Below, one piece after another: positions 15,349-24,074 of a DNA stretch of 35,960 nucleotides. A program made the position numbers and the translations under genes. This stretch comes from Paraburkholderia dilworthii (GTDB lineage Bacteria; Pseudomonadota; Gammaproteobacteria; Burkholderiales; Burkholderiaceae): assembly GCF_000472525.1 (NCBI RefSeq), contig NZ_AWZT01000017.1, positions 95,502 through 131,461 of the forward strand, given 5' to 3'. The notes under the pieces were generated by a model, which worked only from the letters and a program-made list of their open reading frames with translations, was not told the origin of the DNA and ran no database searches. Position 1 is the first letter of the stretch; every line of letters starts with the position of its first letter.

Positions 15349-16347
15349 ATGGAACACGAATGCGATACGCTGCCGCATTGGCTGACCGGTTCGCCGCAGG
15401 GCGAAGCCGGCCATGCATCGGCGGCATACAATTCAGCGCTCACCGCACAACCGGCCTACCCGGCCGGTACGCGGCAGGCCGCGAAGTCAGCCCACGCGGC
15501 TGAAGCATCGATGGTATCGAGCCGCGCGGCAACGAGCGCGGCGCCCGCTGGTTTCCTCACGCTCTTCACCGAGGAAGAGATCGGCACGCCCGCGCCCGCC
15601 GCACGGCGCGCGCCGGTCATCAGTCCGCTGGTGCGTTTTGGCAGTGCGCAAGACCGCATCGAATTCGTGCGGCAACGCATCAGACAGTTGGGCTTCGACT
15701 CGTTCAGCTATACGGCCACGCGCACGTCCGCGCATCGCAAGACCATGTTCGTTCTGACGAGCTACGAGTCGCAGAGCTGGCTCACGCGCTACTTCCGCGA
15801 GCGTTATTTCGAGCTCGATCCGCGCGTGGCGCTGGCCTCGCCGACCGGCATGCCGTTCCTCTGGAACACGGTCGACATGCGCGCCGATCTGCCTCGCGCG
15901 CAAATGCGCAGTGAGCGGCTCGGCGGCCTGATCGACATGCTCGAGGCGACCGGCCGAAAGAGTGGCATTCTCACGCAGATGCCGTTGCCCGAGCCGGAGC
16001 TGAGCGCGAGCCTGTGCTTCAACTCGGAGATCGGCAACCCGCGCTGGATGACCGAATCGATCGTGGCGGAAACGTTAATGTTCGCGCACACGATTCATGA
16101 GTTCATCTGGACTCACGCGAAGAGCGTGATCGGCATGACGCCCGCGCAGCAGCAGCGCGTCACGTTGAGCGAGTTGCAGCACGCGGTGCTGAAGGCGGTG
16201 GTTCAGGGGCAGCGCGACAAGGAAATCGCGTATTTCCTCGGGCTGTCGCCGCATAACGTCGACTATCACTTGCGCCGCTTGCGGCAGTTGTTCAACGTGC
16301 GCAACCGCGTTCAGTTGATCAACGTCGCGAAGGCCTACGTGTCGTAG
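15349..16347 (+). CDS. LuxR-type quorum-sensing regulator without a cognate synthase gene
   Basis: Starting at the ATG at 15349 (GGAG ten bases upstream; an in-frame TTG at 15307 is less likely), the protein has 332 residues. The autoinducer-binding domain spans about 95-240 and shows all five classic pocket positions at canonical spacing: Trp144, Tyr148, Asp157, Pro158 and Trp172 (family Trp57, Tyr61, Asp70, Pro71, Trp85). The LuxR helix-turn-helix is at the C-terminus (about 270-332; KEIAYFLGLSPHNVDYHL). An unusual N-terminal extension of about 90 residues, rich in Ala, precedes the sensor domain. No luxI-type gene is in the window. It should sense an acyl-homoserine lactone and bind DNA as a dimer. 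Confidence 0.9.
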   Translation: MEHECDTLPHWLTGSPQGEAGHASAAYNSALTAQPAYPAGTRQAAKSAHAAEASMVSSRAATSAAPAGFLTLFTEEEIGTPAPAARRAPVISPLVRFGSAQDRIEFVRQRIRQLGFDSFSYTATRTSAHRKTMFVLTSYESQSWLTRYFRERYFELDPRVALASPTGMPFLWNTVDMRADLPRAQMRSERLGGLIDMLEATGRKSGILTQMPLPEPELSASLCFNSEIGNPRWMTESIVAETLMFAHTIHEFIWTHAKSVIGMTPAQQQRVTLSELQHAVLKAVVQGQRDKEIAYFLGLSPHNVDYHLRRLRQLFNVRNRVQLINVAKAYVS

Positions 16348-16369
16348 GCGAACTTGAAGGCAAGCCACG

Positions 16370-16405
16370 AAAATGCCGTGGCGGCACGCGCCGCCACGGC
16401 ATTTT
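16370..16405. terminator. Bidirectional terminator between LuxR and the ABC permease
   Basis: AAAATGCCGTGGCGG (16370-16384) and its exact complement (16391-16405) form a 15-base-pair stem with a 6-base loop; TTTTTT follows on the plus strand and the left A-run gives T on the minus strand. Genes converge here, so it probably serves both. Confidence 0.9.
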
Positions 16406-16423
16406 TTATGCACAGGTTCGCGC

Positions 16424-17185
16424 TTAGCTCTTTAACCGGTAACCCGTCTTGAAGATCCACGCGACGATCGCAAGAAACACGGCCAGAAAGAGAGCCGTCA
16501 TGCCGAGACTTACCTCGACGTTCACATCCGCGAGCCCGTAGAAGCTCCAGCGAAACCCGCTCACCAGATAGACGATCGGATTGAACAGCGTCACGACCTT
16601 CCAGAACGGCGGCAGCATGTTCACCGCGTAGAAGCTCCCGCCTAGAAACGTGAGCGGCGTAATGATCAGCAGCGGCACGAGTTGCAGCTTCTCGAAGCTA
16701 TCCGCCCAGATGCCGATGATGAACCCGAGCAGACTGAACGTAACTGCGGTCAGCACGAGGAACAGGATCATCCAGAACGGATGCTGCACTTGCAGCGGCA
16801 CGAACAGGCCCGCTGTCGCGAGAATGATGAGGCCGAGCAGAATCGACTTGGTGGCCGCCGCGCCCACGTAGCTCACGACGATCTCCAGATATGACACCGG
16901 CGCCGACAGCAACTCGTAGATCGTGCCCGTGAAGCGCGGAAAGTAAATCCCGAACGACGCATTCGAAATGCTCTGCGACAGCAGCGACAACATGATCAGC
17001 CCGGGCACGATGAACGCGCCGTAGCTGATGCCGTCCACTTCCTTGATACGCGAGCCGATGGCCGCGCCGAACACGACAAAGTAAAGCGACGTGGAGATCA
17101 CGGGCGCGATGATGCTTTGCATCAGCGTGCGCCAGGTGCGCGCCATCTCGAACTTGTAGATCGCGCGAATAGCGTAGAGATTCAT
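16424..17185 (-). CDS. ABC-2 type exporter permease (YadH/NodJ-like)
   Basis: This 253-residue protein has six predicted membrane segments and the ABC-2 layout: a cytoplasmic N-terminal helix (YKFEMARTWRTL), a FGAAIGSRI loop, the conserved PRFTGTIYELLSAPVS stretch before helix 3, and a C-terminal FNPIVYLVSGFRWSFYG region. It forms the channel of an exporter with the ATPase encoded by the previous gene. The start overlaps the ATPase stop by four bases (ATGA), so both are translated together. The substrate is not known; in E. coli the homologous pair YadGH is also undefined, and NodIJ exports lipo-oligosaccharides. Confidence 0.92.
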   Translation of the reverse strand: MNLYAIRAIYKFEMARTWRTLMQSIIAPVISTSLYFVVFGAAIGSRIKEVDGISYGAFIVPGLIMLSLLSQSISNASFGIYFPRFTGTIYELLSAPVSYLEIVVSYVGAAATKSILLGLIILATAGLFVPLQVQHPFWMILFLVLTAVTFSLLGFIIGIWADSFEKLQLVPLLIITPLTFLGGSFYAVNMLPPFWKVVTLFNPIVYLVSGFRWSFYGLADVNVEVSLGMTALFLAVFLAIVAWIFKTGYRLKS

Positions 17186-18108
17186 GCGTTACCTCGAAGC
17201 AGACTCACGAAGATATCTTCAAGCGAACTCTGCGTGGTATGCAGGTCCTTGAAACGGATGCTGGCGTCGTCAAGCGCCTTGAGCAGCGCGATGATGTCGG
17301 TGCGGCCGCCGTCGCCTTCGTAGGTGTAGATCAGTTCGTTGCCGCCCTTCGCGACATCGAGCCCGTAGCCTGCGAGCGACGCCGGCAACGCAGCGAGCGG
17401 GCTTTCCAGTTGCAGCGTCAACTGCTTTTTGCCGAGCTTGCGCATGAGCTCGGTTTTTTCTTCGACGAGCATGATTTCGCCGCCGTTGATCACGCCGATG
17501 CGGTCGGCCATTTCCTCCGCTTCGTCGATGTAATGCGTGGTCAGGATGATCGTCACGCCGCTTGCCGCGAGCGAGCGCACGAGCTTCCACATGTCGCGGC
17601 GCAATTCGACGTCGACACCTGCCGTGGGTTCGTCGAGAAACAGCACGCGCGGTTCGTGCGACAGCGCCTTCGCGATCAGCACGCGGCGCTTCATGCCGCC
17701 CGACAGCGTGATGATCTTGCTATCGCGCTTTTCCCACAGCGACAGGTCGCGCAGCACCTTCTCGACATACGCGGGATTCTTCGGCTTGCCGAACAGCCCA
17801 CGGCTGAACGACACGGTCGCCCACACGGTTTCGAACGAATCGGTGGTGAGTTCCTGCGGCACGAGGCCGATCAGCGAGCGCGCGCCGCGATAGTCGGTGG
17901 CGATGTCGCGACCGTCGACCGTCACGCTGCCTTCGCTCGCGTTGACAATCCCGCAGATGATGCTGATTAGCGTCGTCTTGCCTGCGCCGTTCGGCCCCAG
18001 CAAGGCGAAAATTTCTCCCCGGTTGATCGCCAGATTGATGTTTTTTAGCGCCTGAAAACCGCCGGCATAGATTTTCGACAGATTCGTGACTGAGACGATT
18101 GGCTGCAT
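17182..18108 (-). CDS. ABC exporter ATPase (YadG/DrrA-like)
   Basis: This is a 308-residue nucleotide-binding subunit. Walker A is GPNGAGKT (38-45), the Q-loop is at LVPQE (82-86), the signature LSGGM (135-139), Walker B VLFLDEP (155-161) and the H-loop His192. A C-terminal extension (about 215-308) is typical of the DrrA/YadG type. All catalytic residues are present. The reading frame extends far upstream, but the conserved start of this family fits the ATG at 18108 (MQPIVSVTNL); no good ribosome site precedes it. It pairs with the overlapping permease gene. Confidence 0.92.
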   Translation of the reverse strand: MQPIVSVTNLSKIYAGGFQALKNINLAINRGEIFALLGPNGAGKTTLISIICGIVNASEGSVTVDGRDIATDYRGARSLIGLVPQELTTDSFETVWATVSFSRGLFGKPKNPAYVEKVLRDLSLWEKRDSKIITLSGGMKRRVLIAKALSHEPRVLFLDEPTAGVDVELRRDMWKLVRSLAASGVTIILTTHYIDEAEEMADRIGVINGGEIMLVEEKTELMRKLGKKQLTLQLESPLAALPASLAGYGLDVAKGGNELIYTYEGDGGRTDIIALLKALDDASIRFKDLHTTQSSLEDIFVSLLRGNA

Positions 18109-18559
18109 GGATTCGATGATGGCAGACACCGTTGTGAAAGTGGATGAAATGACGCGCAAGCGCGACCGCATCCGCAATGTAATGGAATCTGCGAAAGCGT
18201 GCAGCGGAAAGAATCGGGCAGCAGAAAAACTGGGCGCCTTCGATGCGTCTCTTTGCAGCGCTTGTAGATTGAGTTCCTTGCTTGCGTTCGTTGCTTGAGT
18301 TCGTTCCCTGCGTCTTTCGCGGCGTCGCAAGACAGTTCGGTTTCCGTATGGATAGAGCCTCGCTGTGACGCAGCGCGCGTCGGACCTTGCCGTGGGAGTG
18401 TGACCCGCACACCGCGCCGGGAACGCGCCATGCTCGATTGTCGCCGTGCTGCTGCGCCCGTGCGCCTCGCGCCGGCAACCAAGGCACAGTGCTTGCGGCA
18501 GTTTGCTCATGTGAGTGCAAGGCGCTCGCGTGACATCAATCAACTCTATGGAGATGACC
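18109..18559. other. Divergent promoter region, no gene seen
   Basis: About 450 bases between the ATPase gene and the secreted Gly-rich gene. Open frames here are extensions or shadows. Short tandem-like strings (TTGCTTGCGTTCGTTGCTTGAGTTCGTT near 18275-18303, here only described in part) look like a degraded repeat of GTTCGTT-type words. No operator is recognised. Confidence 0.45.
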
Positions 18560-18979
18560 ATGAAACGCTTTACGACGACGATTCTTGCATCAGCACTCGT
18601 AATGGCACTCTCGGGCGGGGCCTATGCACAAGCGGGCGGCGGGGCCGGTGGCGGCGCGGGCGGCGGCACTGGAGCGGGGGCGGCGGGCGGCTCCGGCGGC
18701 GGTAACGGCGTGGGCGCCGGCGGCGGCACGACGGGCGGCGCAGGCGGAACCGCAACGCCCGGCGTCGGCCCGGGCACGATGAAGCATCCGGGCGACTCGG
18801 GCTATGGCTCGCCGGGCGTGACGGGCACCGGCGGCGGCATGGGCACCGGTACTGGCGCGTCGCCCAATAGCGCGACCACCAAGCGGTCCAATAGCGGGAT
18901 GAGCAACGGCACGCGCAGCGGTACGAGCGGCACCAACGGCATGAACGGTACCAACGGTACGACCCAGAACGGCCAGTAA
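18560..18979 (+). CDS. Secreted Gly-rich low-complexity protein
   Basis: This 139-residue protein starts at 18560 (GGAG seven bases upstream; earlier in-frame starts lack a site). It has a clear signal peptide, MKRFTTTILASALVMALSG to a likely AYA-QA cleavage at about 24. The mature part is a Gly/Ala-rich block (GGGAGGGAGGG type, about 26-75), a central segment with HPGDSGYGSPG, and a Thr/Asn/Gly/Ser-rich tail with NGTNGT repeats. It has no cysteine in the mature part and no recognisable fold, so it is probably disordered and periplasmic or extracellular. Function is unknown. The nucleotide repeats make it prone to slippage. Confidence 0.75.
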   Translation: MKRFTTTILASALVMALSGGAYAQAGGGAGGGAGGGTGAGAAGGSGGGNGVGAGGGTTGGAGGTATPGVGPGTMKHPGDSGYGSPGVTGTGGGMGTGTGASPNSATTKRSNSGMSNGTRSGTSGTNGMNGTNGTTQNGQ

Positions 18980-19026
18980 AGATGGCTGATATTCAAGCGG
19001 GTCTTTGACCCTGCGAGTGTGGCTTT

Positions 19027-19068
19027 AACAGGGACGGCGGTGCCGGCGCGCGGCATCGCCGTCCTGTT
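19027..19068 (+). terminator. Terminator hairpin after the Gly-rich gene
   Basis: AACAGGGACGGCGGTGCC (19027-19044) pairs with GGCATCGCCGTCCTGTT (19052-19068) with one bulge and a mismatch; a short GTTTC follows, so the T-run is weak. The length of the stem supports a real terminator 47 bases past the stop. Confidence 0.65.
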
Positions 19069-19173
19069 GTTTCGGAGCCGTGATGCGACGCCGGCAACGT
19101 CGATGGTGGATTTTGCAACGGCTCCAATGTAAAGAAGTCGCGCTTCGCGAGAGGAGCCAATCACAGCATGAAG

Positions 19174-20859
19174 TCAGGGCTCCGCGCACACGAAGCTCGC
19201 AGCGAGATTCATATTGCCCTTGCCCGTATAACGGGGAAACAGCGGATAACGGCATAGCGGGCGCGAGCGTCCGTTGGTCGCCGCCGCGATATCGGTGGCG
19301 ATCAACGTTTCCGGCGATGCGCCGCGCGTCACCCAGTTATCGAGCGCGCCGAGCAGATCCACCGACGGAACGAATGCGCCGCTGCCGTGCTGAAAACCCG
19401 GCACCATGTACAAGCGCATGAAACGATTGACCTCGTCCACACCGTAGCGATCGATCAGCGCCTGATGGTAGGCGATGGTCTGATTCGGGCTGATGACTTC
19501 ATCGGCGAGACCTTGCAGCGTGATCAGCTTGCCGCCGCGTGCGATGTACCGCGCAAGGTCCGTATTCATCGCGCCGATGGTCTGCGAAAGCGCGACCAAT
19601 TGCGCGCGATATTTACCCGGGCGCTGCGGATCGAACCTGAGCGAGTCGAACTCCGCGTCACGCGCCACGAAATAACGCACGTAGCCGTCGCCTTGCGCGA
19701 ACAGATAACCGTTGGCGAAAAACTTCGGCACGCCGAGACGTTCCGCTTGATGCCCCAACCCAAGCGAGCCGGTCAAGTGCGTACCCTCAAAAACGTTGTA
19801 GCCGCGATAACCGCTGACGTCCCACGCCAGTTTGTACGGCAGGGACAAGCCGTTGCGCAGCACCATCAACGTGGCGAGTTGCGGCTCACTCAGGCATGGG
19901 TCGCGTGACGACATGGCTCCCGCGCAACGCAACGATTCGATGATTTCCGCTTCATGCTCGCGGCATGCGGCGACGTCGCTCACTATGCCGTCCGCGGCGC
20001 CATCCAGCCGGTCGCATACGCTAAGCGTTCGTTGATAGACCTGCTCGAGCAGCAACGGCGGAATGAAGCCGCCCGGCGTTGCATACTCTGCCTGGCCGAG
20101 CTTCACGCCGATCAGGCGCACGCCCGAGAAATTGAGCGCGGGTGAATTGGCGATCACGCCGTCGTAGTCGTCGGGAAAGCGCTGGATCGCGGTGTAGCCT
20201 TCCCGGCCACCCGTCGAGCCACCGGCAAAGTACATTCGCTGCGGCGGCCGGCCGTAAGCGCGCGCAATCAGCGCAAGCGCGGCGTCGTGCGTCTTCTTCA
20301 GATGCGCATAGCCAAAGTTGATCACGGCTTCGTCGACGAGACCGAACACTGCGAGCGATGAATCGCCGACATGTCCCGAATCGTCGCCGAAGGTTGCATA
20401 GCCTTGCGCAAGCGGCGCCCGATCCGGCGAAAACGGCATCACGCCAGTGCCGCTAACCACGACGCCGTTATAGCCGCCGCCGCCGATTTGCAGCGCGCGG
20501 CCGTTCCAGCGGCGCGGCAAATTCAGGTCGAAACGGATATCAGGCGCGGTCGGTTTGAGCGCCTTGATGCGGCCAGTGATGCGGCAATATTCGCCGCCTT
20601 GCTGATTACCCGGCGCGGTCGCGCTCACCATCGACGCGCTCTCGATCTGCGCGCCGGCAGTCGGCAACGCGATCAGTTCCGGCGGCAAGACAGCGCCCGC
20701 GAATTCCGCGCAGCGCATGGAAAGCGGCGCCTCTTTCTGCGCCGCGAACGCCGTAGAAGCACATGGTCCGAGCAAGTTAATGGCAACGATGGCCGCGGTC
20801 ACCCATGCCCGCACACGCAAAGCCCGCCGATACCACATTCCGCACGACCGCGCCTTCAT
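19174..20859 (-). CDS. Tannase/feruloyl esterase family hydrolase
   Basis: Starting at the ATG at 20859, which overlaps the OpgC stop by four bases (ATGA), the product has 561 residues. A signal-anchor or signal peptide (about 14-39; VRAWVTAAIVAINLLG to AFA) directs it out of the cytoplasm. The serine hydrolase triad of the family is visible: Ser215 in GGSTGGREG, Asp453 in GLADEVISP, His491 in PGFQHGSGAF. A calcium-binding segment CDRLDGAADGIVSD is at 282-295. The family cuts ester bonds of galloyl, feruloyl or related acyl groups, including MHET-type aromatic esters; the substrate is not readable here. An upstream ORF extension (to 21054) is only overlap with OpgC. Confidence 0.88.
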   Translation of the reverse strand: MKARSCGMWYRRALRVRAWVTAAIVAINLLGPCASTAFAAQKEAPLSMRCAEFAGAVLPPELIALPTAGAQIESASMVSATAPGNQQGGEYCRITGRIKALKPTAPDIRFDLNLPRRWNGRALQIGGGGYNGVVVSGTGVMPFSPDRAPLAQGYATFGDDSGHVGDSSLAVFGLVDEAVINFGYAHLKKTHDAALALIARAYGRPPQRMYFAGGSTGGREGYTAIQRFPDDYDGVIANSPALNFSGVRLIGVKLGQAEYATPGGFIPPLLLEQVYQRTLSVCDRLDGAADGIVSDVAACREHEAEIIESLRCAGAMSSRDPCLSEPQLATLMVLRNGLSLPYKLAWDVSGYRGYNVFEGTHLTGSLGLGHQAERLGVPKFFANGYLFAQGDGYVRYFVARDAEFDSLRFDPQRPGKYRAQLVALSQTIGAMNTDLARYIARGGKLITLQGLADEVISPNQTIAYHQALIDRYGVDEVNRFMRLYMVPGFQHGSGAFVPSVDLLGALDNWVTRGASPETLIATDIAAATNGRSRPLCRYPLFPRYTGKGNMNLAASFVCAEP

Positions 20860-21995
20860 CCGCAACGCGCGCCGCTCGCAGCGGCACGCAGCTGCTGTCC
20901 CTTCCATCCGTGCCAGCCGCGCGCAACAATCAGCAGCGCGCCAATGGCGACGAAATCTCCAGCCAGTCCGATCAGCACACCACGCAAGCCATGAAACGTA
21001 TGAGGCGTCGCTGTATCGACGATCAACGACACGAGCGTGCCGCCGACAAAACATACGAGCCCGGTCCGGCCCACGGTGACCACGGCGGGCAAACGCTGCG
21101 CGAGCCGCGCGATGCTGCCCATGCGCACGAGCCGCGCAGCAAGCCAGGCGATGACGATAAAGTTGATCACGCGATCCACGGAGAGATTTTGCTTAAGGGT
21201 GCCGGGTAAAGGTTGCGTCAGCACGAAAAGTTTGACGGCGGCAAACGCGAGCACCGCGGCAACGGCGGCTCCCGTGAACCAGCGCGCCGCGTCGCCTGCA
21301 TGAAAGCGCTCGCTGATGGGCGCGAGCCGGCACAGGATGCCGAACACGAACATCAGTTGCCATGCAAACGGATTAAAAGCCCAGCCGGCCATATCGTCAA
21401 TGCTCAATAGCACCGCCAGCGGCCGCGCGAGCCACCACACGGCGGCGCTGAGCAGCAGCGCCGCTATGCGCGAGCGCAGCGCCAGCGGCACCACGAGGGG
21501 CACGCACAGTGCGAAGAACACGTACATCGGCAACACGCTCGACAGGTAGGGTTGCCGCCGCAACACGGCGATTTCGAACGCCTGGCGCAGCGGCTGCGCG
21601 GCGAAAGACGACCAGCCGGTGAGTTCGACCATCGAGTGATTCAGGCGCAGGAACGCGAGAACAGCGCCCGAGAGCAGCGTGAGCATCGCTGTCAACAGAT
21701 ACGCCCGGTAGATTTCCCAGCAGCGCCGCACGAAGCGCAGGTTCGCGGCCCTTTCGCCTCGGCCCACGAGTACCGCGGTGTACGCGGCCGCCGACGCATA
21801 GCCGCCGAGAAACACGAACACTTCAGCCGAATCGCACAATGCGTACGCGTGCAGCATCAGGTGAGACAGTATGCTGCCGGGCATGTGATCCAGCACGATG
21901 ACGATCAGCACGACGCCGCGAAAGAAGTCCACTTCGAGGGAGCGTCCGCGGCGAATTTCCATTCGTGTTCTCGCAGGAAAGTTATCCAGCAACAT
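20856..21995 (-). CDS. OpgC-domain membrane acyltransferase
   Basis: This 379-residue integral membrane protein has about ten hydrophobic segments. The N-terminal block VDFFRGVVLIVIVLDHMPG followed by a conserved SAEVFVFLGGYASA is the OpgC pattern; family members transfer succinyl or similar groups onto periplasmic glucans. The conserved Arg-Gly and the Asp-His (LDHMP) are kept. The start is the ATG at 21995, or possibly the ATG at 21962, which has GAGA at better spacing. It is co-translated with the tannase-like gene by an ATGA overlap. Without an adjacent opgGH cluster it is probably not the main glucan succinylase. Confidence 0.85.
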   Translation of the reverse strand: MLLDNFPARTRMEIRRGRSLEVDFFRGVVLIVIVLDHMPGSILSHLMLHAYALCDSAEVFVFLGGYASAAAYTAVLVGRGERAANLRFVRRCWEIYRAYLLTAMLTLLSGAVLAFLRLNHSMVELTGWSSFAAQPLRQAFEIAVLRRQPYLSSVLPMYVFFALCVPLVVPLALRSRIAALLLSAAVWWLARPLAVLLSIDDMAGWAFNPFAWQLMFVFGILCRLAPISERFHAGDAARWFTGAAVAAVLAFAAVKLFVLTQPLPGTLKQNLSVDRVINFIVIAWLAARLVRMGSIARLAQRLPAVVTVGRTGLVCFVGGTLVSLIVDTATPHTFHGLRGVLIGLAGDFVAIGALLIVARGWHGWKGQQLRAAASGARCG

Positions 21996-22501
21996 GCCAC
22001 GATATAGCGTTCCTGCGAATGCGGTGCGGTCGCGTCGTGGGCGCTGACAAGCAGCCTGTCATTTCGGGCGAGCCGCTGGCAATCTGAAATCCGCCTGTCG
22101 GCATGCGGTAATAGTGATTCGCCGCGCATTCCATTTGCAGCAAGTTTTGCGGCTTTCGCGTTTATCGCGTGAAGCCGGCCAGCCCGTGCCGCAGAAAAAA
22201 ATTTGTTGATCGCGGGATGCGATTTTTTTCGCTTTTTTTCATCGTAGGATGAATTCATGCATGACCGTCGGAGTTCGCGCATCTCGCGCGACGGCTTCTC
22301 CGCACGGCGGCCACTCATGTGGACCGGACACGTTTGCGCGCCGACCTGCGTTCGGCGGGCGCGTTGAGCGTCGTTGCGACGCCTTCTTTTTGCCGCTGCT
22401 CGTTTGCGTCTCGAGCTTGTCATTCGCGCGGCACCGGTCCTTCCATTACCGACCTGAACGGTCGCGCACCGCGCACCGCCTTCGCATTGGAAGACACTCA
22501 C
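21996..22501. other. Divergent promoter region between opgC-like and acyltransferase genes
   Basis: About 500 bases without a supported gene. It includes A- and T-rich tracts (22195-22240: AAAAAAATTTG, GATTTTTTTCGCTTTTTTTC), which are unusual in this high-GC window, and a stem-like GGCTTTCGCG/CGCGTGAAGCC (about 22152-22177). Frames reading into the acyltransferase from 22249 or 22319 lack support. Confidence 0.5.
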
Positions 22502-23710
22502 ATGAACAACAGGATTGCCGGCTTCGACGGACTGCGCGCCATTGCAGTGCTGATGGTCTTTCTTCAACACCGGCTATTCGGCGACATCGGCGAAATAGGC
22601 CACCTCGGCGTGTGGATTTTCTTTGCGCTGAGCGGCTTTCTGATCATCGGCATTCTGTCCGCTCAGCGGCAACGCATCGAGCAAAGCGGCAGCAGGTTCG
22701 CCGCCGAACTCAAGCGCTTCCTGTTTCGCCGGACGCTGCGCATCTTTCCGATCTACTACCTGATGCTGACGGTGATGAGCGCGCTAATGCTCTTCGGCAT
22801 GGCGAGTCCCGAGCTCGCGAGCGGCATGCCGTTTCACTTCGCGTATCTGTCGAACTTCTGGATCGGCTCGGTGCTGCATTACTGGCCGGGGCGCTACTCG
22901 CATTTGTGGAGCCTCGCCATCGAGGAGCAGTTCTATCTCGTGTTTGCACCGCTGTTGTTAATGCTCGCGGCGCGGCGGCACCTCGCGGTATGCGCGCTGA
23001 TCGTCGTGACGGGACTCGTCTCGCTTCTGGCGATGCGTGCCGCGCATTGGCAGGAGATCACGATCTACACACATCCGCTGAGCAACTTCTGGTTGTTGGC
23101 GCTCGGTGGAATGGGCGGCTTGATGATCGCAGGAAGCGCACACGATGCGGGCGGCCTGCGGGCCTGGCTCGGACACGGCGCCACGCTATTTGTTTTGAGC
23201 CTTTGTCTCGTGGGCTTGTGTGCAACCGAGCCGGCGTGGAGCGATATCGGGAATCCCGTGCTCTTTACCGGCGTCAGCGGCGCATATGGGCTGTGCATCG
23301 CGGCGCTGGTGTGTTCGATTGCGTGCTGCCGCAACGCGGTCGTGATGGGGCTGCTGGAAGCGCGCTGGCTGGCGGGTCTCGGACGCATCAGCTATGGCTT
23401 CTATCTGTACCACAACCTGATTCCGGACTTGACGCGCAATCATCATGCGCAAGCGCTGTTCGGTGGTGTTGTGCCGTTGTGGGCGCATGCGGTGGGAATT
23501 GCGGCGTCGTTTGCGATTTCGCTCGCAATGGCGCTGCTGTCGTGGCGGATTATCGAAAAACCCATTCTTCGGTTGAAGACGCGGCGTACGCCGACGGGCA
23601 ACGTTGATTCCGTATCGACGCACACGGCGCCGCTCGCGTCGACTATGACCCGGAAGGAGCGTAGCCAATGTGCGTTGACGGACGAGGGGACCGCTTCAGA
23701 TGCCGCTTGA
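22502..23710 (+). CDS. Acyltransferase-3 family membrane protein (OafA-like)
   Basis: This 402-residue multi-pass protein starts at the ATG at 22502 (GGAAG nine bases upstream). The opening motif FDGLRAIAVLMVFLQH carries the catalytic Arg-x10-His pair of the family (Arg12, His23), then GHLGVWIFFALSGFLI. About ten membrane helices follow, with the WSLAIEEQFY motif (about 138-147) that is conserved in these enzymes. The C-terminal tail is polar and Thr/Arg rich. The family transfers acetyl or other acyl groups to lipopolysaccharide, peptidoglycan or exported sugars across the inner membrane. It is divergent from the OpgC-tannase pair, so a joint role in acyl decoration of surface sugars is possible but only inferred. 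Confidence 0.9.
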   Translation: MNNRIAGFDGLRAIAVLMVFLQHRLFGDIGEIGHLGVWIFFALSGFLIIGILSAQRQRIEQSGSRFAAELKRFLFRRTLRIFPIYYLMLTVMSALMLFGMASPELASGMPFHFAYLSNFWIGSVLHYWPGRYSHLWSLAIEEQFYLVFAPLLLMLAARRHLAVCALIVVTGLVSLLAMRAAHWQEITIYTHPLSNFWLLALGGMGGLMIAGSAHDAGGLRAWLGHGATLFVLSLCLVGLCATEPAWSDIGNPVLFTGVSGAYGLCIAALVCSIACCRNAVVMGLLEARWLAGLGRISYGFYLYHNLIPDLTRNHHAQALFGGVVPLWAHAVGIAASFAISLAMALLSWRIIEKPILRLKTRRTPTGNVDSVSTHTAPLASTMTRKERSQCALTDEGTASDAA

Positions 23711-23772
23711 CGCCGCGCGTGGCACACACATTGCTGCACGATGATATCACTGTCACTAACTGGAGATGCGCC

Positions 23773-24039
23773 GTGGCCAATCAGCCGGATAGCCCGAACG
23801 AGCACGACCAGGAGCAGGACCACGACAAATCGCAGGACCCTGGTGGTCCGCCCACCGAGGTTTCAAAACCTGTTGGCGATGCGATCCCCACACCAGTCGA
23901 GCCGGGCCTCGACCAGCCATTGCCGGAGAAAGACCAGAACCCGTTATCGGACGACGACAGCAAGGCTAAACGCGATCCGCTGGGTGAAACAGAGACGCCT
24001 CCGGGCGTTCCGCCGCCCGGGCCGTCCGACTTCGCGTAG
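23773..24039 (+). CDS. Small acidic Pro-rich, probably disordered protein
   Basis: It has 88 residues from a GTG at 23773, with GGAG seven bases upstream; the longer upstream frame is in a region with no ribosome site. It is very hydrophilic (DQEQDHDKSQD near residues 12-22), rich in Asp, Glu and Pro, with a C-terminal PPGVPPPGPSDFA. There is no hydrophobic segment, cysteine or known fold. Such small proteins are common in Burkholderiaceae as hypothetical genes; a stress or desiccation role has been proposed for similar disordered proteins in general but nothing here shows it. It converges on the FtsH-like gene. Confidence 0.65.
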   Translation: MANQPDSPNEHDQEQDHDKSQDPGGPPTEVSKPVGDAIPTPVEPGLDQPLPEKDQNPLSDDDSKAKRDPLGETETPPGVPPPGPSDFA

Positions 24040-24074
24040 CGTGGGTGCCTACGCCGCTGCGTCGCTTATAGCAC

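Noticed and set aside
18109..18561. N-terminal extension of the ABC ATPase by 151 codons
   Set aside because: Family homology starts at MQPIV (18108); the extra part is low-complexity and lacks a ribosome site.
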